64,000 nucleotides of DNA from NCBI GenBank assembly GCA_947166905.1, contig CAMVFZ010000009.1:1-64000 (forward strand), in the 5' to 3' direction. Within the stretch, counting starts at the first letter, position 1. Every line of letters begins with the position of its first letter. Made by a program: the position numbers and the translations under genes. Origin of the DNA: an uncultured Prevotellaceae bacterium (lineage in GTDB: Bacteria; Bacteroidota; Bacteroidia; Bacteroidales; UBA932). The notes below the pieces were generated by a model. The model was not told the DNA's origin. It did not search any database and saw only the letters and a program-made list of their open reading frames with translations. Below, piece after piece: positions 52,514 to 61,660 of the stretch.

Positions 52514-53245
52514 ATGAAAGCAGTTATTTTAGCAGCAGGATTAGGTACGCGTTTGCGTCCTATCACAAACGAGGTACCTAAATGTATGGTGCCAGTAAAT
52601 GGTATAAGGATTATTGACAAGCAGATAGATAACCTGCTGTCAAATGGTGTTGATGAAATCTATGTGGTGGATGGTTATAAGGCTGAGGTTCTAGCAGAGC
52701 ACTTGAAAGCAAACTATCCCCAGGTACATATTGTATCTAACCCTCGTTATGCAGAGACGAATAACATGTATTCGCTTTACCTGACATCAAAGTATGTAAA
52801 GGGAGAAGAGTTTTTGCTGATGAATGCAGACGTTTATTTTGATTCCTGCATTATCAAGGGTATTATGGATGGTGAAGGCAGCCGCATTGCATGTGATATT
52901 TCCCAATATCTTGAGGAATCCATGAAAATAACCGTCTTTGGGGATATCATTAAGCATATCAGTAAGAAAATCAGTGAAGAAGAGTACTATGCTGTTTCTA
53001 TAGATGTATATCGTATATCCGCCGAGTCTTCCAAGGTCTTATTCAAAGAAGTCGAAGATACTATTATTGGTCGTAAAGACGAAAACTCTTGGACTGAAGT
53101 AGCTCTTGATAATATCTTCCATTTGACTACATTCAAACCCTATATCATCAATTATGCGAAAGGCCGTTGGTTTGAGATTGATAACCATGACGACCTTCAC
53201 AAGGCAGAAGAAATCTTCAAAGGCGACAAATTATGCAAGATTTAA
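52514..53245 (+). CDS. Nucleotidyltransferase, probable glycerol-2-phosphate cytidylyltransferase (Gtp2-like)
   Basis: The 243-aa product has the sugar-nucleotidyltransferase start AVILAAGLGTRLRPITNEVPKCMVPV and the NPRYAETNNMYSLYL and LLMNADVYFD segments typical of LicC-like CTP transferases. With the HAD and Fe-type dehydrogenase that follow, it reproduces the pneumococcal Gtp set that makes CDP-2-glycerol. Choline-phosphate or another small alcohol phosphate is the main alternative. It overlaps the HAD gene by 13 bases. Confidence 0.8.
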   Translation: MKAVILAAGLGTRLRPITNEVPKCMVPVNGIRIIDKQIDNLLSNGVDEIYVVDGYKAEVLAEHLKANYPQVHIVSNPRYAETNNMYSLYLTSKYVKGEEFLLMNADVYFDSCIIKGIMDGEGSRIACDISQYLEESMKITVFGDIIKHISKKISEEEYYAVSIDVYRISAESSKVLFKEVEDTIIGRKDENSWTEVALDNIFHLTTFKPYIINYAKGRWFEIDNHDDLHKAEEIFKGDKLCKI

Positions 53246-54033
53246 AGTCCATCCAGCTCTATATGCTGGACATGGATGGAACCATTTACAACGAGGATAC
53301 GCTGATTCCAGGTGCATTGGAGTTCTTTAAGTTACTCCAAGCACAGGGGAAACAGTATGTCTTTATGACGAATAATTCGTCAAAAGGCAAAATCTCGTAT
53401 GTGGAGAAGTTAAGGAGGCTTGGAATAGACGCTACTGAGAAGCATATAGCTTCGTCCGTCAATGCAACAGTGATGTATTTGAAGGAACGCAAGCCTGGAG
53501 CAAAGCTGTTTCTTGTTGGAACAGAGTCTTTGAAGAGAGAGTTGCTCGACGAAGGCTTTGAGGTGGTTCCTTTGGGTTATCGTGGTGATGATATTGACTA
53601 TGTGCTCCTTGGCTTTGATACAGAGTTGAATTACGAGAAGGTGAGAGGAGCCTGCTTTTATGTAAGTAGGGGCTATCCCTATATTGCCACCAATTGTGAT
53701 TTGAAATGCCCTGTATTGGATAACAAATTCATTCCCGACTGTGGTGCAATTGCCAAAATGATAGAATTGGCAACTGACAGAATGCCACAGTTCCTTGGTA
53801 AGCCTGAGCGCACCATGGTTGATGCGGTATCAGCTGAATGGAATGTGCCTATTGACAAGATTGCATGTGTTGGTGACCGTCTCTATACGGATATAGCTGT
53901 AGGTATTAATGCCGGAGCGACATCTATCTGTGTTCTAACCGGTGAAGCAACACCCGAAGAGATTGATGGTTCTGACCAGAAACCTGATTATTGTTTTGAT
54001 TCTATCAAAGAATTATACGAAGCATTGCTCTAG
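53233..54033 (+). CDS. HAD-IIA (NagD-like) phosphatase or phosphotransferase, Gtp3-like
   Basis: The 266-aa protein has all HAD motifs: YMLDMDGTIYNED (nucleophile Asp), FMTNNSSKGK, Lys in LGKPER, and CVGDRLYTDIAVG. The C2B cap puts it with NagD and phosphoglycolate/glycerol-phosphate phosphatases. In the pneumococcal system the related Gtp3 makes glycerol-2-phosphate. It is three bases from the reductase gene. Confidence 0.85.
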   Translation: MQDLKSIQLYMLDMDGTIYNEDTLIPGALEFFKLLQAQGKQYVFMTNNSSKGKISYVEKLRRLGIDATEKHIASSVNATVMYLKERKPGAKLFLVGTESLKRELLDEGFEVVPLGYRGDDIDYVLLGFDTELNYEKVRGACFYVSRGYPYIATNCDLKCPVLDNKFIPDCGAIAKMIELATDRMPQFLGKPERTMVDAVSAEWNVPIDKIACVGDRLYTDIAVGINAGATSICVLTGEATPEEIDGSDQKPDYCFDSIKELYEALL

Positions 54034-54036
54034 ACT

Positions 54037-55020
54037 ATGTATTACAACTTAATCAAGACACCTGCCTTTATGAAGACAGGAAAGGGAATCTTAAAGAGTA
54101 TTGACCAGATACTTGAAGATGCCCACCTTATATATAGAAAGAAAATTCTTGTTACTCAAGATAATCTCTATAAGGAGTACGAGCAGGATTTGGCAAATGT
54201 AAGGTTTGATAAGGTCGTGATTGTGAAAGGTGGAAATGTGGATGAGGTTCCGACCGTAAAAGAACAGTGCAAGGAAACTGATGCTCTCATTGTTGCATTT
54301 GGTGGTGGCAGTGTGCTTGATTTGGTTAAGTATTCAGCTAGTCAGTTAGATATGCCATATATCAATGTCCCTTCCGCATTGTCTAATGATGCAGTATATT
54401 CTTGTGTGGCGCGTCTGACAAAGAACGGTAAGAAGTTTAGCTTTGGTGTTCAGCCACCTATAGGAATAGTTGTTGATATCAATATCATCAATAAGTCACC
54501 AGAAATCCTCCTGTATGCTGGAGTGGCAGATATTGTTTCTAATCTTTCTGCGATCCAAGACTGGTTGTTGGCGCATAATGAAATTGGTGAGCCTATTAAT
54601 GAACTTTCTTATATGTTGGCTAAAGAAGCTGCATTGCCTCTTCTACGATATAAGAAAGAAGACTTGCATTCCGATGGTCTTATCTTGGATTTGGTAAATG
54701 GAATTGTAACATCCGGTTTGGCTATGATAGTCTCTGGAAATACTCGTGGTACCAGTGGTGCAGAGCACTTGATTAGTCATGCCATTGACGAGTTCTTCCC
54801 CGAGAAATCCACAATACATGGAATTCAGGTTGGCTGGGCTCAAGGAATTATTGCTAAACGGTATAGGAATGATCCATATAAGATAAATGAGTTTTATCAG
54901 CAAATAGGGTTAGCCGAGATATATGAAAAAATGGTGCCTTGGAAAGAGGATGAGTTCGACTCTTTGATTCCTTATGCAAAACAAATAAGAAATAGATTTA
55001 CTTGCTTTAATTTATTGTAA
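54037..55020 (+). CDS. Iron-type polyol dehydrogenase (Gtp1 / glycerol-1-phosphate dehydrogenase family)
   Basis: The 327-aa product has AFGGGSVLDLVKYSASQLDMPYINVPSALSNDAV (as separate blocks), GVADIVSNLSAIQDW with the first Asp ligand, GAEHLISHAID and HGIQVGWAQG with the two metal-binding His, as in glycerol-1-phosphate and glycerol dehydrogenases. By context it would reduce dihydroxyacetone or its phosphate, to give the glycerol unit of CDP-glycerol. The stereochemistry (sn-1, sn-3 or 2-phosphate) cannot be read from sequence. Confidence 0.82.
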   Translation: MYYNLIKTPAFMKTGKGILKSIDQILEDAHLIYRKKILVTQDNLYKEYEQDLANVRFDKVVIVKGGNVDEVPTVKEQCKETDALIVAFGGGSVLDLVKYSASQLDMPYINVPSALSNDAVYSCVARLTKNGKKFSFGVQPPIGIVVDINIINKSPEILLYAGVADIVSNLSAIQDWLLAHNEIGEPINELSYMLAKEAALPLLRYKKEDLHSDGLILDLVNGIVTSGLAMIVSGNTRGTSGAEHLISHAIDEFFPEKSTIHGIQVGWAQGIIAKRYRNDPYKINEFYQQIGLAEIYEKMVPWKEDEFDSLIPYAKQIRNRFTCFNLL

Positions 55021-55038
55021 TTTGGATTAACGTTTTTT

Positions 55039-56217
55039 ATGATTCCATTATTAAAGTCTATTCGTCACATTGGGATTTGTGTAGTTAGATGGATATTATC
55101 TATTCTTATCCCAATAAAGAATGATAAAATCCTATTTCAAAGTATACCTGACTATTCTGATAACTGTAGGGCATTTTCCGATTTTTTAATTGAGAATACA
55201 ACCTATCATATTTATTGGTCGGTGAAAGAGGCATGTAATTATCAGAGTAATGATCGGATAACTTTTATTGAAACTGATGGGGGGCGTTATTTGATTGATA
55301 AAATTCGCTTTATTTACCATACAGTCTCTGCTAAATTTTTATTTAGTACTCATGAAGCGTTCCTTTTTGCTAATACGCACAGGCAGAAATATATTTGCCT
55401 ATGGCACGGAACGCCTTTAAAAAAAATAGCGGTTTTACAAAATCCCAATAATAAGAATTATTTAAGTAATGCTTCTTTCATTTTGTGCTCATCCAAATAC
55501 TATGTTCCAATTATGGCACGTTGCTTTGGGAGGAGAGAAGATATCATATTACCATTAGGCTATCCAAGGAATGACTGGCTTTTTGAAGAGTCATCTATTC
55601 TCTCGGACCTTGGTATTAGTGTTGGAAAAGATGAAAAGCTGGTAACATATCTACCGACATTTCGCCGGACAAGTGCAGAATCTGAAGGCGATTCAAAAAA
55701 GGATGTCTTTTCATCCGGTTTATTCGACTTCTATGACAAGTCCAATTTGATGAAGCTTAATGATTATTTAAAAAAAATTGGTGTTGTCTTAGTCGTAAAG
55801 CCCCACCCGGCTGACGTAAATCAATTAGAATATAACGTGTTAAGTAATGTGGCAATTTTACCACAGTCATATCTTTCAGAGAAAGATCTACAGTTATATC
55901 ACTTATTACACTATTCTGATGCCTTATTGACGGATTTCTCTAGCGTTTATGCCGATTATTTGAATTTGGATAGGCCCATTGGCTTTTTATTGTCTGATAT
56001 TTCCGATTACTCAAGTAATAGGGGCTTTATTTTCGATAATCCATTAGATTATCTACCAGGTGTTAAATTATTTAATGAAGCGGACTTAATAGCATTTTTG
56101 GAAGACGTATCTAATAATGTTGACGTTACTAAGCATGAGAGAGATAATCAATCATATATTTATAACGATTACCGAGCCGGTAATAGCAAAAGGTTGTTTG
56201 ATTATTTAGGTCTTTGA
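55039..56217 (+). CDS. CDP-glycerol glycerophosphotransferase (TagB/TagF-like)
   Basis: The 392-aa product has the motifs of teichoic-acid polymerases: FSTHEAFLFANTHRQKYICLWHGTPLKKIAVL (in parts), PLGYPRNDWLF, VVKPHPADVNQ with the catalytic His, and LLTDFSSVYADYLNLDRP. These enzymes move glycerol-phosphate from CDP-glycerol to a glycan or to a growing chain. An N-terminal hydrophobic stretch suggests membrane association. With the three genes before it, it forms a complete glycerol-phosphate decoration cassette. Confidence 0.88.
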   Translation: MIPLLKSIRHIGICVVRWILSILIPIKNDKILFQSIPDYSDNCRAFSDFLIENTTYHIYWSVKEACNYQSNDRITFIETDGGRYLIDKIRFIYHTVSAKFLFSTHEAFLFANTHRQKYICLWHGTPLKKIAVLQNPNNKNYLSNASFILCSSKYYVPIMARCFGRREDIILPLGYPRNDWLFEESSILSDLGISVGKDEKLVTYLPTFRRTSAESEGDSKKDVFSSGLFDFYDKSNLMKLNDYLKKIGVVLVVKPHPADVNQLEYNVLSNVAILPQSYLSEKDLQLYHLLHYSDALLTDFSSVYADYLNLDRPIGFLLSDISDYSSNRGFIFDNPLDYLPGVKLFNEADLIAFLEDVSNNVDVTKHERDNQSYIYNDYRAGNSKRLFDYLGL

Positions 56218-56241
56218 TGCTTCTTTGCATATTATTTATAA

Positions 56242-57459
56242 ATGAATCTGTTCCGGAGATTGTTAGATTATTTCCATTTGGGAAAGGTTGGTTTTCCTGA
56301 ATTGGTAATAGCAATGTATCCTATTCTTATCGGATACATATATGGTTTTTTTTATGTTGGTTTACTTGCTATAGCTTTAGTGGATGTGTATGTGTTATCA
56401 AAACAACACGTAAAATTCATTAATAATCGTGCTTTTTATTTGATATCTGGATATGTTATTCTACATGAGTTTGTATTGTGGTTTATACTTGGCTTTGAAC
56501 CTATGTATATGCTTTATGCAACTATCCAACTTTCTTTTATCATAGTATCTATTGCAATTATTAGCTCAAGTATCAATTATGAGAAATTAATCAATTCTTT
56601 TTATTGGGTAGCTGTATTTTGTATTGGTGGCTTGATATATCAGTATATGATAATTGCCGCCGGTGGTACAGTATCTCCTATAAGATTGCCGTTTTTTTCT
56701 CCATTAGAAGCCGGCTCTAGATTTGATGAGATAGTTATTAGGCCAACATCATTCTTTTTTGAGCCAAGTCAATTTGCCACATATTTGATTATTCCTCTTT
56801 TTATTGCATTAAAAGAGAAAAAGCTGTTGCTCTCGACTTTTATTACTATAATGATGTTTTTATCTACATCAACAAATGGTATTTTCTTTTCTTTGGGGCT
56901 AGTTTTTGTCTATGCCATTAGCAGCAAGGGCGTTAAGCTTTGGTATAAATTATTAATGATTGTAGTTGGTGTTGGACTTGTTTATTTCCTTGTTAATTCA
57001 GAATTCTTTGAACAGGGTATTACTAAAATTGAAAACACTGATATTACTGAGAATTCAAGAACGGCTAACGGTATTAAATACGTCAAAAGTCTTTCTCCTA
57101 GCACACTGATACTGGGTATTAATGATGCTAATGCTTCTGATTATTATGCACACCATACAAGCCTTTTTTCTGGAGCAAGTTTGGAAGTACGAGATGGGGA
57201 TGTATATATTACGACATTTTGGCTTGTATTAATAAAGTATGGGGTAATAGGATTGCTTCTTTATTTAAACATGTATTATTATTTCTTTAAAAAGGACAAG
57301 TCTCTTTTCCCATATATGGCTATTATCGTAGTCTCTTTATTTACACAGTCTTTGTTTTTTGATATTGTTCAGATCGTCTTCCTAGTTTCATATACAAGGT
57401 ATAATACAAATATTGGTAGAATTAATAATCGTATGAATAATAATAAACAATTTGCATAA
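56242..57459 (+). CDS. Wzy-like polysaccharide polymerase
   Basis: The 405-aa protein has about ten membrane helices and a large periplasmic loop between helices near residues 260-330 (NSRTANGIKYVKSLSPSTLILGINDANASD), as in O-antigen and capsule polymerases. Primary sequence is poorly conserved in this group, so the call rests on topology and locus. It follows the glycerophosphotransferase after 24 bases and overlaps the next gene by one base. Confidence 0.75.
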   Translation: MNLFRRLLDYFHLGKVGFPELVIAMYPILIGYIYGFFYVGLLAIALVDVYVLSKQHVKFINNRAFYLISGYVILHEFVLWFILGFEPMYMLYATIQLSFIIVSIAIISSSINYEKLINSFYWVAVFCIGGLIYQYMIIAAGGTVSPIRLPFFSPLEAGSRFDEIVIRPTSFFFEPSQFATYLIIPLFIALKEKKLLLSTFITIMMFLSTSTNGIFFSLGLVFVYAISSKGVKLWYKLLMIVVGVGLVYFLVNSEFFEQGITKIENTDITENSRTANGIKYVKSLSPSTLILGINDANASDYYAHHTSLFSGASLEVRDGDVYITTFWLVLIKYGVIGLLLYLNMYYYFFKKDKSLFPYMAIIVVSLFTQSLFFDIVQIVFLVSYTRYNTNIGRINNRMNNNKQFA

Positions 57460-58529
57460 TGAGTGTTTTTAAAGACAAAGTCCTGTTGATTACAGGTGGA
57501 ACGGGTTCATTTGGTAATGCCGTTCTTCGTAGGTTCCTTACGAGTGATATTAAGGAGATTCGTATTTTCTCGCGTGATGAAAAAAAGCAGGACGAGATGC
57601 GTCATCGTCTTCAGGCACAGCATCCAAAGGAGGCATCAAAGGTGCACTTCATCATTGGTAACGTGCGTGATTTGGATGCCATTGATGCTGCAATGCATGG
57701 TGTAGACTATGTTTTCAGTGCTGCTGCTCTGAAACAGGTGCCTGCTTGTGAATTCTATCCTATGCAAGCTGTACGCACTAATATTTTTGGTTCCGAGAAT
57801 GTGCTGGAAGCAGCTGTACGTAACAAAGTGTCTCGTGTTGTGGTGCTTTCTACCGATAAGGCCGCTTATCCTATCAATACAATGGGTATGACCAAAGCTT
57901 TGATGGAAAAGCTTGCTATCAACAAGAGCCGTGACCCTCGCACGCGAGAGAGCGGAACGGTGATATGCGCAACCCGCTATGGTAACGTGATGTGTAGCCG
58001 TGGCTCTATCATTCCTTTGTTCATTGAGCAGATTAAGACGGGTAAGCCTATGACAGTAACAGTCCCTGAGATGACTCGTTTTATGATGTCTCTTGATGAG
58101 GCTGTCGATCTTGTAATCTTTGCATTTACCCATGCCAACCCGGGCGACCTGTTTGTTCAGAAGGCACCTGCTGCTACTATTGAGGTGTTGGCTCAAGCCG
58201 TGAAGGAGATTTTCAAGGCAGATAATCCTATTCAGGTTATTGGAGCCCGCCACGGTGAAAAGATGTATGAGACACTTTGCACCAGTGAGGAAATGGCAAA
58301 GGCAGAGGATATGGGTGATTTCTACCGTGTTCCCGCTGATATGCGTGACCTCAACTATGACCAGTACATTGACAACTTTGGCCATCGTGTTGATTTTGAC
58401 CAGTATAATTCAGATAATACCCGCCGCCTTGATCTTGAAGGTATGAAGGAGATGCTGCTTAAATTGGACTATGTACAGGAACAGCTGAAGGAGTGGGAGG
58501 CTGAAAAGGCAAAAAAGGCCAACAAGTAA
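57459..58529 (+). CDS. UDP-GlcNAc 4,6-dehydratase/5-epimerase, FnlA/CapE-like
   Basis: The 356-aa SDR has the nucleotide motif TGGTGSFGNAVLRRF, FSAAALKQVPACEFYP, and the STDKAAYPINTMGMTKALMEKL block, in which Met replaces the usual Tyr of the catalytic triad. The C-terminal SDNTRRLDLEGMKEMLLKL is diagnostic of FnlA/CapE/WbjB, the first enzyme of UDP-L-FucNAc synthesis. FnlB is absent and only FnlC remnants (46998, 49852) exist in the window, so the product may instead go to the aminotransferase next door. Confidence 0.88.
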   Translation: MSVFKDKVLLITGGTGSFGNAVLRRFLTSDIKEIRIFSRDEKKQDEMRHRLQAQHPKEASKVHFIIGNVRDLDAIDAAMHGVDYVFSAAALKQVPACEFYPMQAVRTNIFGSENVLEAAVRNKVSRVVVLSTDKAAYPINTMGMTKALMEKLAINKSRDPRTRESGTVICATRYGNVMCSRGSIIPLFIEQIKTGKPMTVTVPEMTRFMMSLDEAVDLVIFAFTHANPGDLFVQKAPAATIEVLAQAVKEIFKADNPIQVIGARHGEKMYETLCTSEEMAKAEDMGDFYRVPADMRDLNYDQYIDNFGHRVDFDQYNSDNTRRLDLEGMKEMLLKLDYVQEQLKEWEAEKAKKANK

Positions 58530-58541
58530 AAGCATAAGCGT

Positions 58542-59630
58542 ATGATACCTCTCGTTAAACCATATTTTCCTCCACGTGAGGAATTGATGCCCGCCCTTGA
58601 GGAGATTCTCTATAGTGGCTATGTGGCAACAGGTCAGCCCGTCTTCGATTTTGAAGACGAGTTCAAGAAGTATATTGGCAATGATAATATCATTTCTGTT
58701 CATTCTGGAACAGATGCCTTACACCTTGCATATATCCTTGCTGGTGTGAAGCCCGGAGATGAGATTATCAGTACTCCTATGACTGCAGAGCCTACCAACA
58801 CATCCATTGCTATGGTTGGTGCTAAGGTAGTTTGGGGTGATGTGGACCCCAAGAACGGTCTTCTTGATCCTAAAAGTGTTCGCAAGCTGATTACCGAAAA
58901 GACTAAAGCCATAGTGATGGTTCACTATGCCGGTATGGTTTGCGATATGGATGAGTTCACCAAGATCTCTAAAGATTTTAACATTCCTATCATTGAAGAT
59001 GCCGCTCACGCTATGGGAAGCAAATACAATGGTAAGATGACTGGCTGCAACTCTGCCTATACCATCTACTCTCTTCAGGCCATCAAACACATGACAACCG
59101 TTGATGGTGGTTTCTTGGCCATGCGTGATGGAAGCCAGATGGATAGAGCAAGACGCTTACGTTGGTTTGGTCTTTCCAAGGACAAAAGCCGCTTGGATAA
59201 TGATATCACTGAAGTGGGCTACAAGTACGCCATGAACAATGTGAATGCTACCATTGGTCTTTGCCAAATGAAGCATCTCAATGATGTGATAGGTACTTAC
59301 ATCTCCAATGGTAAGTATTACGATGAGGCTCTGAAGGGTGTCCCTGGCGTTGAGTTGGTGAAGTATAACAATAACACGGAGCCTTCCTATTGGCTCTACA
59401 CTATGCGCGTAGAACGTCGAGATGATTTCTGCAAAATGATGGAAGCTAATGGCATCATGGCTTCCCAGCTTCACCACCGTAGTGATACTCATAGTATCTT
59501 CAAGGAGTCGAAGAGAGAGCTTCCAAATATGGAAGACTGGTATTCTCACTTTGTGCATATCCCTTGTGGATGGTGGGTTGATGAAGAAACAAGAACTAAG
59601 ATTGTAGAAACTATAAAGAAAGGCTGGTAA
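58542..59630 (+). CDS. DegT/DnrJ/EryC1/StrS sugar aminotransferase
   Basis: The 362-aa PLP enzyme has the family landmarks: SGYVATGQPVFDFEDEF, HSGTDALHLAYILAG, IIEDAAHAMGSKYNGK (Asp that contacts the PLP ring nitrogen) and YSLQAIKHMTTVDGG with Lys182 for the Schiff base. It transfers an amino group to a keto-sugar nucleotide, probably the product of the dehydratase upstream, giving a 4-amino-4,6-dideoxy sugar. Confidence 0.9.
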   Translation: MIPLVKPYFPPREELMPALEEILYSGYVATGQPVFDFEDEFKKYIGNDNIISVHSGTDALHLAYILAGVKPGDEIISTPMTAEPTNTSIAMVGAKVVWGDVDPKNGLLDPKSVRKLITEKTKAIVMVHYAGMVCDMDEFTKISKDFNIPIIEDAAHAMGSKYNGKMTGCNSAYTIYSLQAIKHMTTVDGGFLAMRDGSQMDRARRLRWFGLSKDKSRLDNDITEVGYKYAMNNVNATIGLCQMKHLNDVIGTYISNGKYYDEALKGVPGVELVKYNNNTEPSYWLYTMRVERRDDFCKMMEANGIMASQLHHRSDTHSIFKESKRELPNMEDWYSHFVHIPCGWWVDEETRTKIVETIKKGW

Positions 59631-59635
59631 AAAAA

Positions 59636-60688
59636 ATGTCAACCCGTAATCTCACAGCCGTCGAGGGTTTGAGATTCCTCCTCTTCCTTGGAATACTTGT
59701 ATTTCATTGTGTAAGTAATTGGTTGCCAATTGGATGGGGGGGGGTAGAAGCATTCCTCGTCATTACATCATACTTTCTTACAACCAAGTTTTTAAAGAAT
59801 GAATCTTGCAATAATATCCGTATTGGAGGTGCTTTTGTCCATAGAATCAAGCGACTGTATCCAGTCTATATAACGGTTATAGCTTTTGCGGTTTTATTAT
59901 CATTAACTACTAGAGTTGGTAATGCCTCAGATTCAGTATGGTATATTTTTGTCTCACAGAATTTTAGATGCATATTTAGTGGTGATTGGGCTAGTTTAGA
60001 TTTCTTACTTGGTCATTTCTGGTATATTGCGCTTGATGTTTGGCTGTTTTTAGTATGGATAGTTGTACTTAAGTATGTCCCAAGAAAATTATATCGTTAT
60101 GCTTTTATCACCTCTCTAATAATTGGGTTGTGTTGGCGAACTTGTTTTCTTTTATTAATACCAGACAATATATCCATATCGTATGTCATTCCATTAGGTA
60201 TGTTGGATAGCTTCGCACTAGGAGGGCTGGTTGCATTGAATACGAAAGAAAGAGTAGGGAAAGACATTCTTATGTGGTCAGAGATAATTGTCGGAGCGGT
60301 GGGTGTTGGGTTGCTTACCATTTACAATGCTTATCTTCATAACTGTAGTTTTGGCGATTCTTATCAATTATACCAAAGTGCAGGCGGTTATATGCACAAT
60401 CCCTTAACGGGTAACACATATTTTTTTGTTGCATTGTTCTTTGCCGGGGTTTTGCGTTATTGCGTTGATACCGAGAAGAAGCATCCATTGTTGTCATGGA
60501 CTCCACTTGTGGTGTTAGGTGGATTAACTTATGAGTTGTATTGTTTCCATTTTCCAATTCGAACATTAGCTCAACATTTTATATCGAACGAACTGATAAT
60601 GCTATTGGTTACGTTATTGCTAACTGTTTTGGTAGCTATTCTATGGAAAAAGTGGGCTGCTCCAATAGTCGAACGGATCATTCATTAG
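59636..60688 (+). CDS. Acyltransferase 3 family O-acetyltransferase
   Basis: The 350-aa protein has about ten membrane helices and the start TAVEGLRFLLFLGILVFHCVSNW with the family's R/K and His, followed by RIKRLYPVY, as in OafA-type acetyltransferases. It probably O-acetylates a capsule sugar. A run of nine G residues (59739-59747) lies in its 5' region, a possible slippage site. Confidence 0.88.
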   Translation: MSTRNLTAVEGLRFLLFLGILVFHCVSNWLPIGWGGVEAFLVITSYFLTTKFLKNESCNNIRIGGAFVHRIKRLYPVYITVIAFAVLLSLTTRVGNASDSVWYIFVSQNFRCIFSGDWASLDFLLGHFWYIALDVWLFLVWIVVLKYVPRKLYRYAFITSLIIGLCWRTCFLLLIPDNISISYVIPLGMLDSFALGGLVALNTKERVGKDILMWSEIIVGAVGVGLLTIYNAYLHNCSFGDSYQLYQSAGGYMHNPLTGNTYFFVALFFAGVLRYCVDTEKKHPLLSWTPLVVLGGLTYELYCFHFPIRTLAQHFISNELIMLLVTLLLTVLVAILWKKWAAPIVERIIH

Positions 60689-60730
60689 AGGATGGTAAGT
60701 CGTTATTGTATTTTGAACAAATAATATAAT

Positions 60731-61651
60731 ATGAAATATAATGTTCTTGTTGCAGGTTCTGGCAATGTTACAGGTCTTAATGTTATAAGGTCTCTTGCCA
60801 AACATGAAGATGTTCATATCGTGGGCTGTGATTTTGATGAAGAAAACCCGTCAAGGCTATTTTGCAAGAATTTCAAAGTGCCCAAATGTGCAGAGCCGGG
60901 ATATCCTGATGCTATATTATCAATTATTAATAGCGAGCATATTACTCATATCATTGCATCAAATGACCATGACGTACGTGCATTGAGTTTACTTGCCGCA
61001 TCAGATGGAAGATTCCCTAATTTAAATTGTTTCTGCAGCAATACGGTAAAGTGCTTGGATAAAAGAGCGACAGAACGGCTATTTATAGGCGCAGGCGTTC
61101 TGACTCCAACTATTTTAACGGACAGAAATGATTACCCTTATGTTCTTAGGATAGAGAATATGGGTAAAAGAAAGAAGTTCGTTCATATCGTTAAAGGACC
61201 TGATGATAGGGAACAAATTGCAGAAGAAGATTATTCTGCAGGTTTGATGTCGAGGTATGTTGAAGGTGTAGAGTATACCGTAGATGTTATATGTGATCAG
61301 AATTCAAATTTGATTTCAGCAGTTCCTCGTGAAAGAATCAGTGTTGTAGGTGGCATGGTTCATCATGCAAGAATAGTTAAAGATGACATGCTTATATCAC
61401 AATGTGGTCAAGTATGCCATTCAGTTGGTCTGGTTGGTATGAGTTGCATCCAGTGTATTAAGACAAAAGAAGGGAAGTATTACTTTATTGAGATAAATCC
61501 TAGACCTGGTAGCGGGATAGACTTGTCCATCAATGCAGGAGTTGATATGCCATATCTTTGGTTGAGGAATTCTACGGGTGAAACAGTTGATTACGTTGAG
61601 CCTCAGTGGGGATTGCAAATGAAGCGGTACTATTGTGGGTATTATTATTAG
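60731..61651 (+). CDS. ATP-grasp ligase of unknown substrate
   Basis: The 306-aa protein has a Rossmann-like N-terminus (NVLVAGSGNVTGLNVIRSL), the ATP-grasp central domain (LDKRATERLFIGAGVLTPT, SRYVEGVEYTVDVIC) and the metal-binding end FIEINPRPGSGIDLS. Such enzymes join a carboxylate to an amine via an acyl phosphate. The C-terminal part is short for the family. It heads a trio with a HAD phosphatase and a DegT-like protein, in the order seen in some capsule modification loci; the substrate is unknown. Confidence 0.8.
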   Translation: MKYNVLVAGSGNVTGLNVIRSLAKHEDVHIVGCDFDEENPSRLFCKNFKVPKCAEPGYPDAILSIINSEHITHIIASNDHDVRALSLLAASDGRFPNLNCFCSNTVKCLDKRATERLFIGAGVLTPTILTDRNDYPYVLRIENMGKRKKFVHIVKGPDDREQIAEEDYSAGLMSRYVEGVEYTVDVICDQNSNLISAVPRERISVVGGMVHHARIVKDDMLISQCGQVCHSVGLVGMSCIQCIKTKEGKYYFIEINPRPGSGIDLSINAGVDMPYLWLRNSTGETVDYVEPQWGLQMKRYYCGYYY

Positions 61652-61660
61652 TGGCAGAAG

